A DNA stretch of 64,000 bases, from NCBI GenBank assembly GCA_029931535.1, contig JAQPZY010001569.1, positions 2,389,001 to 2,453,000 of the forward strand. The letters are read 5' to 3'. How positions within the stretch are numbered: position 1 is the stretch's first letter; every line of letters begins with the position of its first letter. Shown one piece after another: positions 11,501 through 25,000 of the stretch. Under the pieces are notes generated by a model. The model did no database searches, was not told where the DNA came from, and saw nothing but the letters and a program-made list of their open reading frames with translations. The DNA is from Margaritifera margaritifera (taxonomy: Eukaryota; Mollusca; Bivalvia; Unionida; Margaritiferidae). The position numbers and the translations under genes were made by a program.

Positions 11501-14500
11501 GCCGGCGCATTATGTCGTTTGCATTTGGACCTGGGATATACACGAGTATATACGGCAATTCATTCTGTCACAAGGTTTACTCTAATGATTCTGTGTGGCC
11601 TCAACATCCAGACCATGGCCTTCTTGTCATTAAATATCCATACCCCATCCCCATCAGTATATTAATAGCAATATTTTAGCATTGTATTCATTTTATCCTT
11701 GCAGAACCAGCTTCAGGCCTATATGGCATGGATCAACTCCCAGTTGAAGAAGAAACAGGGTGCACATCTGGTAGAAGATCTCCGAAATGACACCAGAGAT
11801 GGAGTGGCCTTTATAGAGCTGATAGAAGTCATAGGTATATAAGGAAGAACCCCGACTAATGTATATGCCTTGAGTTTTGATTGTCTATTGATATACAGTT
11901 GTCCCCCTCTTATAAGGTCACCCCTTCTGCAGCAGGAAAGTGGCCTTATAAGAGGGGGGGGGGGTCTTTCTAGAGGGGGATCACACAGGTGTGAGTAATA
12001 ACTACATAAAAAGTATGAAAGGCATAACTAATATTTATATATTTAATATTTTCATTTAAATATCACAGGAATATTATCAGGTTATATACTTAATGTGTTG
12101 AAACTAACATCAATGTTATTAAAGTTTTTTATTAAAGTTTTTAAATGAATGATCATCAATTGTGGTGCAAAACCACCTTGTCAGTAAAATCGGGGCACAA
12201 ACATCTAGTTGTAACTATCCCTGTCTGTACATCTATTCCGTTTTCCCACTCACTGCAGCTGAATGTAGTTTATTTGAATCTTTCAAATTTCCCAGCGGTG
12301 ATCAAAGGACTCTCTCTTTTCATTTAGTTGAATTGCTTTCACTTCTCTTTCTGAACTGAGAATGTGTGACAACATTTTGCACTTTTTGCAACAACTTATT
12401 CCTTCATTGTCAATTTGTAGTTATCACATGGGATGCTCAGTGTTTACAAAGTAAGTGAGCTTGTCGCGTGATCAACTTTTTTAAAAAGAAATTTTTTCAG
12501 TCTGGTACCCAGTTAAGTACATTTCGTAATCTATGAGAGGGATTCCAGAATAGCTAACATACAATTTTACTATCTGATGACTGGGTGTCATGTTGACTTG
12601 AGCTGAACAATACTGTGCTTCTCAGCGATTAGCTTTTGTCATCTTGATAATTATCAGTGGTAATAATAGCCAGTAATTATCAAAGTGACAAAACCTAACA
12701 TCTAAGGAACACACAGCAGTAAGGATAATTGGATTAATTACTTCTTTGTATGGATTAAAATTAATTTATCAGCATGTTGGAAAAAAATTTAATGTGTTGA
12801 TAAATCAACAAATATTAGTGAGATTTCAGTATATAAACAACCAATAAGTTACTGCTCATGAGGGGTAAATTTGATAGTTTTTGTACTACAATGCAGGCCG
12901 CTGGTCGCATTAGAGGGATGGCCATCCTTGAGGGGTAAATTTGATAGTTTTTGTACTACAGTGCAGGCTGCTGGTCGCATTATAGGGATGGCCGCCCTTG
13001 AGGGGTACTTTTGACAGTTTTGCATTAATATGCAGGCTGCTGGTCGCATTAGAGGGATGGCCATCCTTGAGGGGTAAATTTATTAGTTTTTGTACTACAA
13101 TGCAGGCCGCTGGTCGCATTAGAGGGATGGCTGTCCTTGCGGGGTACTTTTGAACACAAACTTGTCAGTGCCTTGGGATTCTGGCCATATAAAACAGGTG
13201 GCCGCTGGTCAGGGGGCCATTCAAGAGGGGGATGACTGTACTGATTTTTTAAAACTCTTTAAGAGATAAAGTGGAATTTTTGTATGCATTTTTAAGTATA
13301 AAGTACCATGTTATAGTAATAACTTACATTTTGATACATGCCCATAATGCTGTCTTATATTTATGGGTTAATACATTTGTATGGGAAAATATGAACTAGT
13401 TTTACTATGCAGTATGGCATGGCATTAGGAGAAGATTATTGCTCAGAAAAAAACTAATATTTTCCCATTCAAATATAGTAACATATTTATAACCTCACCT
13501 GGACATAAGGCCTGTTAATGCTAAACCACTAATCCGTGATCAGAGACTTTGCTCATGGATCACTAAAATCCCAGCTGTCACAAATCCATTGGATAAGTAA
13601 ATATTTCTGCCAGTTGCTATCATAAGTTAACAGGTGGATTTGTGCCAGATATACCTTGGTGATTTCCTGTCCTTTCATGCGTAATTTATCTGCTTATTGT
13701 TTTAATTGACTACCTGCCAAGACCCTATAGTCAAGGAGGTACAATGAATTCAAGAAGCAGAAATGGCCATATGTTCTTCCATACATCAAGTATATAATGG
13801 TGCTGATTGTCAAAACAGCACACACACCGAACTAGCCTGGTACCCAGGACCAATGCACTAATTTTAATACTGACAATATAAAATGATTTAAGGTATCAGG
13901 CTAGTGCCAAACTTGGCCAGTCAGAAAAGGTTATGTTGGTCTACTTCAACAAATAATGCAGAATTACACCAAATAACTGGTTTTATTTTTAGATCATTGT
14001 TGATATAAAACGTTCACTGATGTTTTGACGTGACAAGTCGAAAGATTCAGATGTTCTTGCAAGGTGTGCAGCCATCACCAAAACATCAGAAATTAGGTGA
14101 GGACAATAAAGAATGCAGTCATAAATATGGCATAGAGAAGAGGGTGAGAAAGTATCAGAAATCCTGGGAAAACAAATATGAATGCCAGAAATATGACCCA
14201 GAAAAGTATTATGTGGATCAGTGAAATTTGGGTAGCAAAATGTTATTATGGTGTTCCTGTGAATTTGGGGGGAAAAAAATCATAATTTCAAGCATTGTTT
14301 ACTGTGCATATTTTTCTGCTGCCATGGAAATCCTACTGTTTGTTTGGAGAAATGCACAACTGTTAAAATATTTTGATCCACTCTTTCAGATAATTTTCTT
14401 TAACTGTCTACTTTATAAATTTCTGATGTCAGAAAAAGAGCATTGATATTTTAATTAATATTTCACAGAAATTATTGAGTAATAAACATACCCCAAATTC

Positions 14501-15968
14501 TTGCACTTGTTGAAGGTAATGCTGTTAGTTTTCAAACTGGAAATAAAAATGCATGAGGCCCCCACCACCACCACCACCAATGTGTGGCAGAAAAAAAAAC
14601 AGAAAAGAAACACAAGTTCTGGTCCTTTCCTCAGCAAGACTTTCAGTTGATTTGAGTGCTTTTATTTCAGAGTATTTCAACATTTAAAACTATTAAACTA
14701 TGAAACAAATTAGTTCTACAGATCTGTGACAAGCCCCAGATACATAATTGGTTTTGCCTAAATATATATATAAAATCACTTGCATCACTATTTTCTTCTA
14801 TCAAATGCAGACCAATTAATTATCACAGTTGACAATGAAGATATGTCATTTTGTTTCCACGGAGAACCATTCTAAGATGATGCAGCTGTTAACATTACAA
14901 TATTACTTGTAATGTCATGAAACATTCCTTTCTAGTATCAAAGCTGCAATTTCCTCTTAGTTTCTTTACATTCTTCTTATAATTGCATACATTATGCCTA
15001 AATTGTATTGCATACATTATGCCTAAATTGTATTGCTTACATTATGCCTAAGTTGTATTGCATACATTATGCCTAAATTGTATTGTATACATTATGCCTA
15101 AATTGTATTGCTGTGTAATTCATAGTTACACATGAATCTTACTGCTACACGTTTTTGGCAAATATTGCAACAAAAGGTTTACAAATAGCCAATTGTCACA
15201 TATCCCAACAATCACCCCTGAATTGGATTTTGGTCATTTTTGACAACCCTGTGGTGTGCTGAATGCTAGTTCACTTGTTTTTAGCTGCCACATGAGGAAT
15301 ATTTCCCACTCTTAAATTTTATCGTTGAATTTTATATTTGACAGTTCTGTTCTTTTCATATTTAAAGCTGGAGAGCGGCTTCAAGGTATCCATGCAATGC
15401 CCACTAACTATACAGAGATGAAGGAGAATGTGGAGTGTGTTTTACACTTCATGAATGCCAAGAAGATACGCATGCACCATTTAAATGCCAAAGGTAAATT
15501 GTTTTTGTCATTTGTTGAATGTCTGTGACCATTATAGTAGTATATCAATTCTTTCTTTTCTACCTGTGCAATAACACCTTCAGATAGATTTGAGTTTATA
15601 AGTAAGGATTTAAAAAGAGGTGCCATCTATGCTTGCTTAGAAGTCAAGTCCAACTGCAAACTGCACAGACCCAGATCTGCTGTCGCATAATGCACAGGCA
15701 GATCTGGGTTTATGCAGATTGTTTTGAGTAATCAGTGAACAAACAACATAGACCCTGATCTGCTGGTACATGATGCAATGAAGTCGGTAGTATTGCCCCC
15801 CCCCCCTCAATATTGCATTGAATTCAGACACATTATGATCTATGACAAAAAGACTAAATATTATACTGCTGTCGATAGATTTATTATGGATTCATTCTTA
15901 TGGAAGCAAAGAGATCAGTTGGTGAATACATGTGTTGATACTTTAACTATTCATGCTATACGTTAGAC

Positions 15969-16048
<80 letters not shown>

Positions 16049-19000
16049 GTACCGATGCATGGTTCTCTGAACAAAGTAAAATATTATAGATGCAATCTCC
16101 ATGTTTTCACTGTTTATCACTTACTATACATTGATTTAACATGGTAACTGTGCCAAAGAAGCACGTATGTTTGCGCCCGCATACACACCCGTCCATAGCA
16201 CAGTTTGGTACTTAGCACAATATCATTTTGTGGACCCCGATCACATCATGCCATAACGAGGTTTCACTGTGCCTGTTTCGGTCTATGTGATGTATGAGGA
16301 AACAAAAGGGATTCACTCAAAAGTGAAAGTCAATGTGGTCATGTAGGCACCTTTACTGATCTTAACAAAAATATTAATTGCTCTAAAATGTAATACTGAG
16401 GGCTGTTCCAGTAAAACATAAACCCCCCGGGGGAAAGGCACTTTCAAATTCAACCAACCCACAACAGAAGCAATTTAAAAAAATTATGATCCACCGTCTG
16501 ATGTGTTTTAATCGAAAAACATTGCCCCCTACAGAAGCATATTATTTTACATAATTTCTGGCTAGCGGTTAGTTGGCAGTAGAAGCAGTTTTAATTTTGA
16601 GTTGGGGACAGAAGCGATTTAAATGACAGATGAGGTGAGGTCACCTATATATATTATATAATCCACTGCATATTTTTATTTGTATTCATACTTTATAATC
16701 AATCATATTTTGTTTTGTTTGTTTGTTTGTTTGTATGTTGGGCATGTATGTTTCTGCTACTGTAAAATCACAAATTTTCTTGGTGCCTTATTATTTGTAG
16801 ATGTTGTGGTTCAGTCACTTAATACCTACTAATTTAATGTCCATGAATCTAGATTTTACAATCGGGATTTCTCTTATAATGCAGAAATGATGAATGTGCA
16901 TACTAACTAAACTGTGATTCGTTATGACTATGTATGTGTGCTTCTTTCAGTGATCATTATGTTTTTCTTGAATTTCTTTGTTCTTAGGCATGCTGCTTTT
17001 GATTTGCATGATAGTTAAATCTTGTATTGCTTTAAATGTAGTCAGTTGCTGTGATTTCCTTTTATACTTTTTCAATAAATGTATTTGTAAATAGATATTA
17101 CTTGATTTGTCAGATAAAAAAGAAATATATCATGTCAAACATTGTTTCATCGTCATCCCTACTGATCCGTTAGATTATCATCATCATCAATGCCAATCAG
17201 TTTTTACCATCATCAGGCCACAATAAATTAGTTCTTAGATTTTCATCCCACCTGCCCTTCACTGGATGTAGTTAAAATATTTGATACAATGTCCCTGTCC
17301 TGAAAAAAAACAATGTTTTTAAAAAAAAAATTCACAACCCATCCCGAATTAGATTAAAAAATGGATGAAAGTCTAGGAATAATTTTCGTGACCCCAGTGT
17401 ACTCTTAAAATCAACATCATTGCAGTTCTCTGTCTCTGGTCACCAGCAGCATCAGTGTTGCTTCTATGATTTTTCAAAAGAGGGCTAACTCCCCCATCCC
17501 TTTTCCAAAGTTCCAAAAGTGGGCCAATGCTAAATTCAATGGGACAAATTTGGCCCTCTCCCTTGAGAAATATGGGTCACACAGAAAACAGGCAAGCACA
17601 AGGTTATTGTGTGATTTATTGTATTTAAGCAGTGTTTTTTGCATTTATACTTGATCCACGATGTAAAAAATATTTACCAATTGCAAATGTGTTCCTTTTT
17701 GATGGTCAAGCATGAGTATAATAAAGTGTACAGGTTAGAATGGCAAGTAGAAAAGAGTTATAAAGAAAGAAATGATTGAATTTTGAAAATAAAATGAGAA
17801 AAATGGATAAACAAGAAAAACAAGAATACACCTTTTTGAAAGAACTTTATAAACGACTCAGATTGGTGTTGGCTACCATTTACAATATGGTGCAACTATA
17901 AAATATTTCCCCATTTCATTTTCACCTAGGTAATGAGCTTCTAAGCAAAAAATACATAACAGGAGATGTATCTTTTAATGTAAGGCTTGAAAATAAAGTG
18001 GAGAACATTAGAACAGAATTCTGCTCAAGATCATAGTCAGTCAAGCTTGTCATGGACAAAAAACATACAAGAATTAAATATCCTTTACACCCTTCAAATC
18101 ACACTGTGCATGTGACTGCAAGAAAGACATCTGCACTCTGTACATTTTTCAGCCTATAGCAGTGTAATATCGGCATAAGTTTGTTTGGGGAAACGTTTAA
18201 ATAGTTTCAAGTTCAAAATGATTGCAAAATTTATGTCTGAAAGGCCCTGATGAGCTGGTATTTTGGTAATAATTATTACGGGAAAGGGAGGGATGTTCTT
18301 GTTAAAAAACTTCACTACATGATATGAGAACAGAAATATATCTGCTTTTGTATGCCATTTTGTCCAAACTCATTCTCTTCTTTTCATTTAAAAAACAACA
18401 ATAGCCCACATCCAATCACAATCTGTGCCAATAGCAATTGAACTGTGGGGCTTTTGGCGCATAGGTTCGTTCAATTTGGGCCAGCTTGTGATAAATCGCG
18501 GTATTCCTGCAATCCCGTGTACTGGAAGCAACACTGCTGCAGCATCGTTATCACTGATGGCCTAGTAGTAACATGCTGGACTTTGAATCCAGGAATCGTG
18601 GGTTCCATATCCAGCTTCCTGTCTTTCATACAAAACTTCTACCCAAGGTCCAAGTAGCCTCCATGGCATAGTGGTGTAAGATGCTTATCTTGTGATCACT
18701 TGCCTCTCTCATCACATAGGTTCAAATCCCACTAGGGCCTTGTATGTGAGAATGTTGTCAGTTACTTGAGGAAGTTCAGTGGTTCTACCCTGGTGGTCTT
18801 TGATGCCTGGGGTCTTCTTCAGCAGTAAAACTGGCTGCCATATATAAATTTTCTTGTGCTAAAAATGATGTGAAACTCATAATGATCTACCAACAACTTG
18901 AGATCTCATCTCTATATGACCTCAGGTGTTGGAGAGACCTAAAACACCAAATCAACCAACTAATCAATAGCAACACCAGCAGCAGAAGTACTGGTTTATC

Positions 19001-22000
19001 ATTTTTGCCACAGCTGTATGAATGTATAAAGTTTTACCATAGTAATTGTCTTTAAACCTATGAATATCGTCGATTATGTTTTCTGACATTTATCTCGTGA
19101 ACAGTCATCATCAGACTGTGCAAACAGACTTGTATGTTAGTAGCGCCAAAAATTTTACATTTTCAGCTCACACAAATTTAAATTTTCTCTAGCAATGTCT
19201 ATTGTTCTGACTAGACCTATTTATTATAACTTATTCAAGCTCTATTTAGCCCTATCTGGCGATGTGCATAGTCTGATAAATATTTTTAACAAGCAATCTG
19301 AAGACGTATGAATGTTTTTCAGTGATGCATTTGGATTGAGGGTAACTACTCGAATCAATAAACCAAGAAATCAAATTAATAAAGTCTGTCAGGCAGAAGC
19401 ATAACTGTAATCTGCCAACAGATTTTCTGATCTCAAAATTTGCGAGATTTTTTTGGTTATACTGTTTCAGATGATAGAATCACCAGAATGGACAAACAGG
19501 CCAGAACAGAGGTAATCACCAGAACGGAGAGTTGAAATTGTTTTAATTCATCTTTTAAGTAGCTTAATTCACTAATTTTTCCTCCTTTTGATAATTCTTC
19601 TTCAAGTTGAGAAAACAACGTCATGCACATTAAAGAATAGGAACACTTATGCTCATCTTTATCATTATTATATACTTCAGAAACAGTCAGTTAGCTTAAC
19701 ATTGTTGCTACAGGTCGATACCCAGCGGTATTGACCGTAGTTAAGTAAAAATATTCACTTCTTCCTTATATGGTAAATACGTGCTGGCATTCGTAAAATT
19801 CCAAGCCCATTCCTGTGATTATCTCCGTTCTGGTCTGTCTGGTGATTCTGTCCTCTGATACTCTTTGTCTTGTTTTTGATACATATCCAAATTTGTCACA
19901 TGCGTATCCGATTACTATGCTAATTGTTTGTCAACCTGAGAATGCGTATACCAATGTGAAATTGAACTGGGAGACTGAATTCCAAGATGGTAAACCTCTA
20001 CATTTTTGGATGTATTCCACTTGGATTCCATGTTTCTGTAGAAAACTAGGGACTTCATGAACTCCCTATGCTGACCGAACACGCTTTATGATAATGTCAG
20101 AGTAAAACAAATACCAATGAAATCATATAACCCGGTCATGCTCTCTCCCCTGCAGAGATGCTGCCAGGATTTTATCTATAGGGGGAGGGGGTCTCCCCCC
20201 TGTGACCAAAATAAGCGGGGAGTAGACAAAAAAAGGGGGGAAAGTGAATAGTCCGGGACATTGGGCTATGGGATTTGCTCAGCCCTGAAGATGATTAAGA
20301 AGAACCTGCAAGTCTTCCCTCCCATATTTCAACAGAGCTGCCCTCTCATGAGGAAAGTGCCTGTAGTCAAATGCTCTAAAGCATCTCAAAAATTCTGCTT
20401 ATGTCTCTTTGGAGAAATAGCTACCGCACATTCAGTAGCAGTCTTATGTTTCATCCCTCCACTTTCACAAAAATTTTCCTTCTCTGAATCGCCCTTATTA
20501 CCTTTCTTGCTAAAATAATTTAGCAAACATTTTATCCACAGAGTAACTATCAGCTTGCTTGACAACTACTTCTAAAGTGATCATAACATACATTTTCTCT
20601 TTTCAATACGAACAGAGAACAGCTCATTAATTAGCGTAATTGTTTCGCTTCAAACACAATATCGCATGTGGAAGTTAATCATCTGTATAATCAATTTAAA
20701 ATAAAAGAATCATTACTGTCATTTAATCAGTTCATAAAGGAAACCAACACTGATGTCGGTAAAGTACCTTTCATTAATTTAATTACACTGACTCACTGGA
20801 TTAAAATCATAATGAGCCGCTCGTGAGGATCTGGCTTGAGTAAACACAATGCAACAAAGTCACTTAAAACACTGCTAATTGATCATACTGGCTTTTGTTT
20901 GACATGTTTTGATTTGCCGATAATTTGGTTGCTTAGCTCAATATGCAGTCAAGCGGTAATAGAACGTGCGCATATGCGAAAATTATCACTAACCACATTT
21001 ATGTGTTATACAGAATGTAAATTTATACATGAAGAGGGGTAGAATCAAGTATTCAGTATGCCCGGAGGGCATGATTGGCCAAATAAAGGTAGATATAGTG
21101 ATTAAAGCATGAAAATAAGGACTTGCCCGACTTTTTTATAAAGCACTTATCCCGGACTAGCGACTTGGAAATTTTTTTACTTGCCCAACTTAGAAAATGA
21201 GTAGTCTGGGACGTTGGGCTATGGGATTTGCTCAGCCCTGCACATACAGAAGTTTTTTTTTTAAGTACCGTCCGGGGGGGGGGGGGGATATATATGTTTT
21301 ACTGGAACAGCCCTTATGTAGTTTTACCAATGTCTGTTCAGTCCTGATTGTTGAGTGATCTACACCTTAGCTGTCATCACAAAAGTTCCAGATGAAAATT
21401 ATCGATTGCTATGGACTCTAACATTGGTAGCCAGGCACTATACTGGTGTAAGAAAAGCAGATGTTGGTCTAATTTTATAGTAAAATTATTTTCCAATTCA
21501 CAGCGCTTTCATTGTGACATAATACCATGTAAGATTCAATCTGGTTTACATTGAATCACACCTCTTGGTTGGTCTCATTAAAAATGTCCATTTACTTTAA
21601 CACAGATTTTGTTGCATGTATTTTCTGGGGTGGTTATATAATGATCTTGCAAGGAATATTGACTGATGAGCAGAGAAATAAACTGATTAATCACCATTTT
21701 AAGGTATGTGTAATCAAATTCTGAAAAATTACACCTATAGCTGAAATAGTTGGTACCGCATGCCCACATGACCTGTATGACTTGTACTTTAGAAGATACT
21801 AATTACTAAAATTTTGGTTTTGTATGTAGATGTCTTTTTTTTATCTTTTCTTTCGATGACAGTAAATAGACTCAAATGCTGAAGTTTTCCATAAGTTTTC
21901 CTACAGTTATACAGATTAACCAAGACCTAAATTTTATAATGGGCAAAAGCAACTAAAATGTTTATACAAAACCATTCATGCAATCAATCAGTTAATAGTG

Positions 22001-25000
22001 CTTATATGAAAAAAAACTGCATTAACATGTTTAGAATTAAGTTTAATGGATATTTAAAATATTTTCAAATATGCTTAAGTTAAAGAGTGTGAATGGGCAA
22101 CATGTGTTCAATATTCTGATAAAGTTTAAAGTTTTTGGAACACATTTTTCTATTTTCAGATATTGTTGATGGTAACCTGAAGTCGACTATGAGATTACTG
22201 CTTGCTCTGGCTGCCCATTTTAAACCAAAGAGTGTGAAACATTCCGGTCAGGGTTCCCGGTCAGGCAGTCATAGTCCTAACATGGCTGGTATTGCACAGG
22301 TGAGTCTTCTTCCTTCCTGATGTGCTGGGTTTGAACATTTTTCACTCAGTTGATGCACAAGGACTTAAATCTGTGTCAAAAGTGAATGAGTACCAGTCAG
22401 ATGACTGTAATTGGAGGAGGATTATGTGGTTGCCTTGCCTATCATGTTGGTTAATATTATCATTATTTCCTGTGTACAGATCTAACTTTCTGGCCTTTTC
22501 ATCATAGGCATTTAAGAATATAAGACCTTACCTAGTTGGTCCTCGATGAAATTCATGCCAACCCAGCATCTAATATAGCTGCCACAGTGGTCATATTGAA
22601 ATTCTTGTTATCGACGCTCCTGGATGGATGGTCAGATTTATATGGGGTTTTCACTGTAAGATCTCTTGTGTCTAGTTGGCCCTAATTAAAAATGATTCCT
22701 GACATCCAATATGGCCACCTTGAAAATCTTGTTATCCCTACTCCTGAATTGATGGTCAAATTGACACTAAATGATTTCTTAGGGTGACTTATTACAGTGT
22801 CTTGTTCATCATAAATGAAAATGGTTCCAATCTGGCATTCAATATGGCCACCTTATTATGTTGCCATCTTGAAAATCTTGGTGTCACTACTTCTGAACAG
22901 ATATTCATATCTACATGGGGTTTTCATTAAAAGACTTTTTATAATGTCTAGTTGCTTCTAAATTAAAATGGTGTCAATATGATATTAATATGGCTGACAT
23001 GGCATCCTTCTTTAACTTTTGTTATACCTACACCTGAATGGATGGGCATAAGGACATTCGATTTTCACCAAAAGACTTCTTATGATGTCTTGTTCGTCCT
23101 AAATGAAAATGGTGCCTCTCAGACATCCAGTATGGCTGCCACAGCAGACATCTTGAAAATATTTTTATCACTAATTCACCTGAATGGATGGTTGTATCTA
23201 CATGAGGTGTTTACTAAAAGACTTATGATGTCTACTTTGTACAAGATGAAATGCTGCTGATCCAACTGGATGGCCATAGTGACGTGAGGTTTTCACCAGA
23301 AAGACTTCTTATCGTGTCTGGTTGGTACTAAATGAGAGAGGATGCCAATCTGATGTACAGTATGTTTTTGCTGATGCAGTTAATTCAGTATGTAAGTGAC
23401 ATACAATTTTTTTGAATAATTCATGATTAATACTTTGTTATATCTTTTTAGATATAAATATTTTGGCAAAATTATATTTTCCTCTCTTTAGTTTGTGCTT
23501 ACTAAAATTGTGTTATTGACAGTAGTCAAATAAACAGAATCCAGGTTAGCAAGGGTAGTATGCATAATCTTGCATCTGATTGGCTGAGCTTGTAAACACT
23601 CTAGACACCATATGTCTGATTAGATTTAGTATGTAAGCTTATATCATCATAATCTCAGATGAGTTCAATTATGAGTGACATCCAGATATATTATTGAGGT
23701 GATCTTGCATCTGATTGGCCAAGGTTGTGAACATTCTAGAAGCCATATTTCTGAACAGCTTTGTACAAGATTTGGTATGTAAGTTTATATCATCAAGACC
23801 TCGGTTGACTCGATTATGAGCAACACACATGCATATTAATGAGGTGATCTGAGCTTGTAAACACTCTAGAGACCATATTTTTTTTGGTATGTAAGCTTAT
23901 ATCAGCATGACCTCAAATGAGTTAAATTAAGAGTGACATCCACTTATATTAATGAGGTTATCTTGCATCTGATTGGCTGAGCTTGTGAACATTCTAGAAG
24001 CCATTTTTCAGATCAGATTGTAAGCTTGTATCATCAAGATCTCAGATGAGTTCAGTTATTACACATATATTAATGAGGATCCAGACTGATCATTGGTGAG
24101 AATCGAACCTGCAGCCTTATGGTCACAAGTCCAATGCCTTAACCACTGAGCCACCAAAGCTCCATTGAGTGGGGACCTCATTGGTTTGGAAGCTATGCAT
24201 TGGGAGGAGAGGAGGTGAGGACAGAACCAGTAATCCATGCTGACTGCACACATCAACTCCCCTTATAATGTCAGCTTTAAGGATGGGGCTATGAAAAGTT
24301 TAAGTTATGAATCTAGACCTAGTCCCAGTGGGCATGGAGAGACCCAGGAGAGAATGCTGGTTGTGTGAGTGATTTGTCCATTGTTTTTTCCAAGAAAGTT
24401 ATCCTACATAGAAATGGTCTGGGAAAGAAGATAAATGACACCAACAGTAATAGACAATGTAGCAACCATGTGCTCCAATCTTGTCATTCCCGTATACAGT
24501 TTCAGTAAGTGTGTGAATCTTGGATTCACAAGCTGACATATGTCAACTACACAGGTCAGTTATATCAGGTGCACCTTTGGCATTTTGTTAAGAATGTATA
24601 TGTCAAGCTACCTTGAAGAAATTGAAGGTGTCTTCCCTGGGTACCATGTATAAATTTATCTGGATTAACCCCAAAAAAGGAAGGCATGTTTTGGATGACA
24701 ACATTGGTTAAAAGCTAATTGGTACCCTGACTTGGTGTTTTGCACTTAATAATTATTAGTCATTTTCATATTCTTCAGGGGGCCTCTGCAGCACTTGCAA
24801 AAGCCAGGAGGACAGTAGCCAAGGCAGGGAGCAGCTTCAGGAGGCATAAAGGAGAATCTTACAAGGGAGATAAGAGGTACTGGCAAATTTTTCCTCTTTT
24901 CACTAGACTTTTTCACCTGTTAAGAAAGATGTTTCAGCTATTTGAATTTTAAAAAAGTCTCATTTGTGGATACTGTTTTCACCAGACTTCTTTTGTGTGC

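Larger units (their letters stand above)
11894..13240. mobile_element. CAGT-ended DNA transposon (Tc1/mariner-like), no transposase seen
   Basis: The left end TACAGTTGTCCCCCTCTTAT pairs with the complement of the right end (ATTCAAGAGGGGGATGACTGTA). A TA dinucleotide at each side fits Tc1/mariner target use. The element carries an internal hairpin at 12630-12705 and a minisatellite at 12855-13150. The overlapping frames have no transposase motif. Confidence 0.75.
16401..21314. mobile_element. Large TIR element (about 4.9 kb) carrying nested insertions
   Basis: The left end GGGCTGTTCCAGTAAAACAT, followed by a C/G run, is the reverse complement of the right end (a G run, then ATGTTTTACTGGAACAGCCC). 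About 21 bp match exactly, continued by a homopolymer. No clear target duplication and no transposase found. Inside are SINE units (18540-18965), a MITE (19469-19865) and a duplicated 40-bp block (20249 and 21201). It occupies most of intron 3. Confidence 0.75.

Noticed and set aside
12849..13119. Minus-strand repeated peptide frames (NATSSLHCSTK)
   Set aside because: Artefact of the 72-bp minisatellite, which has no stop in two frames.
14030..14224. 64-codon frame with KYQKSWENKYE, possible BED-type transposon N-terminus
   Set aside because: Suggestive but short, with no zinc-binding residues following and no element ends recognised around it.
15953..16147. Frame rich in Tyr-Ile repeats
   Set aside because: Translation of a (TA)n tract.
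24081..24168. tRNA gene on the minus strand
   Set aside because: A and B boxes are present, but there is no complementary acceptor stem; it is a SINE head. The heads at 4973, 18540 and 18661 were rejected as tRNA genes for the same reason.
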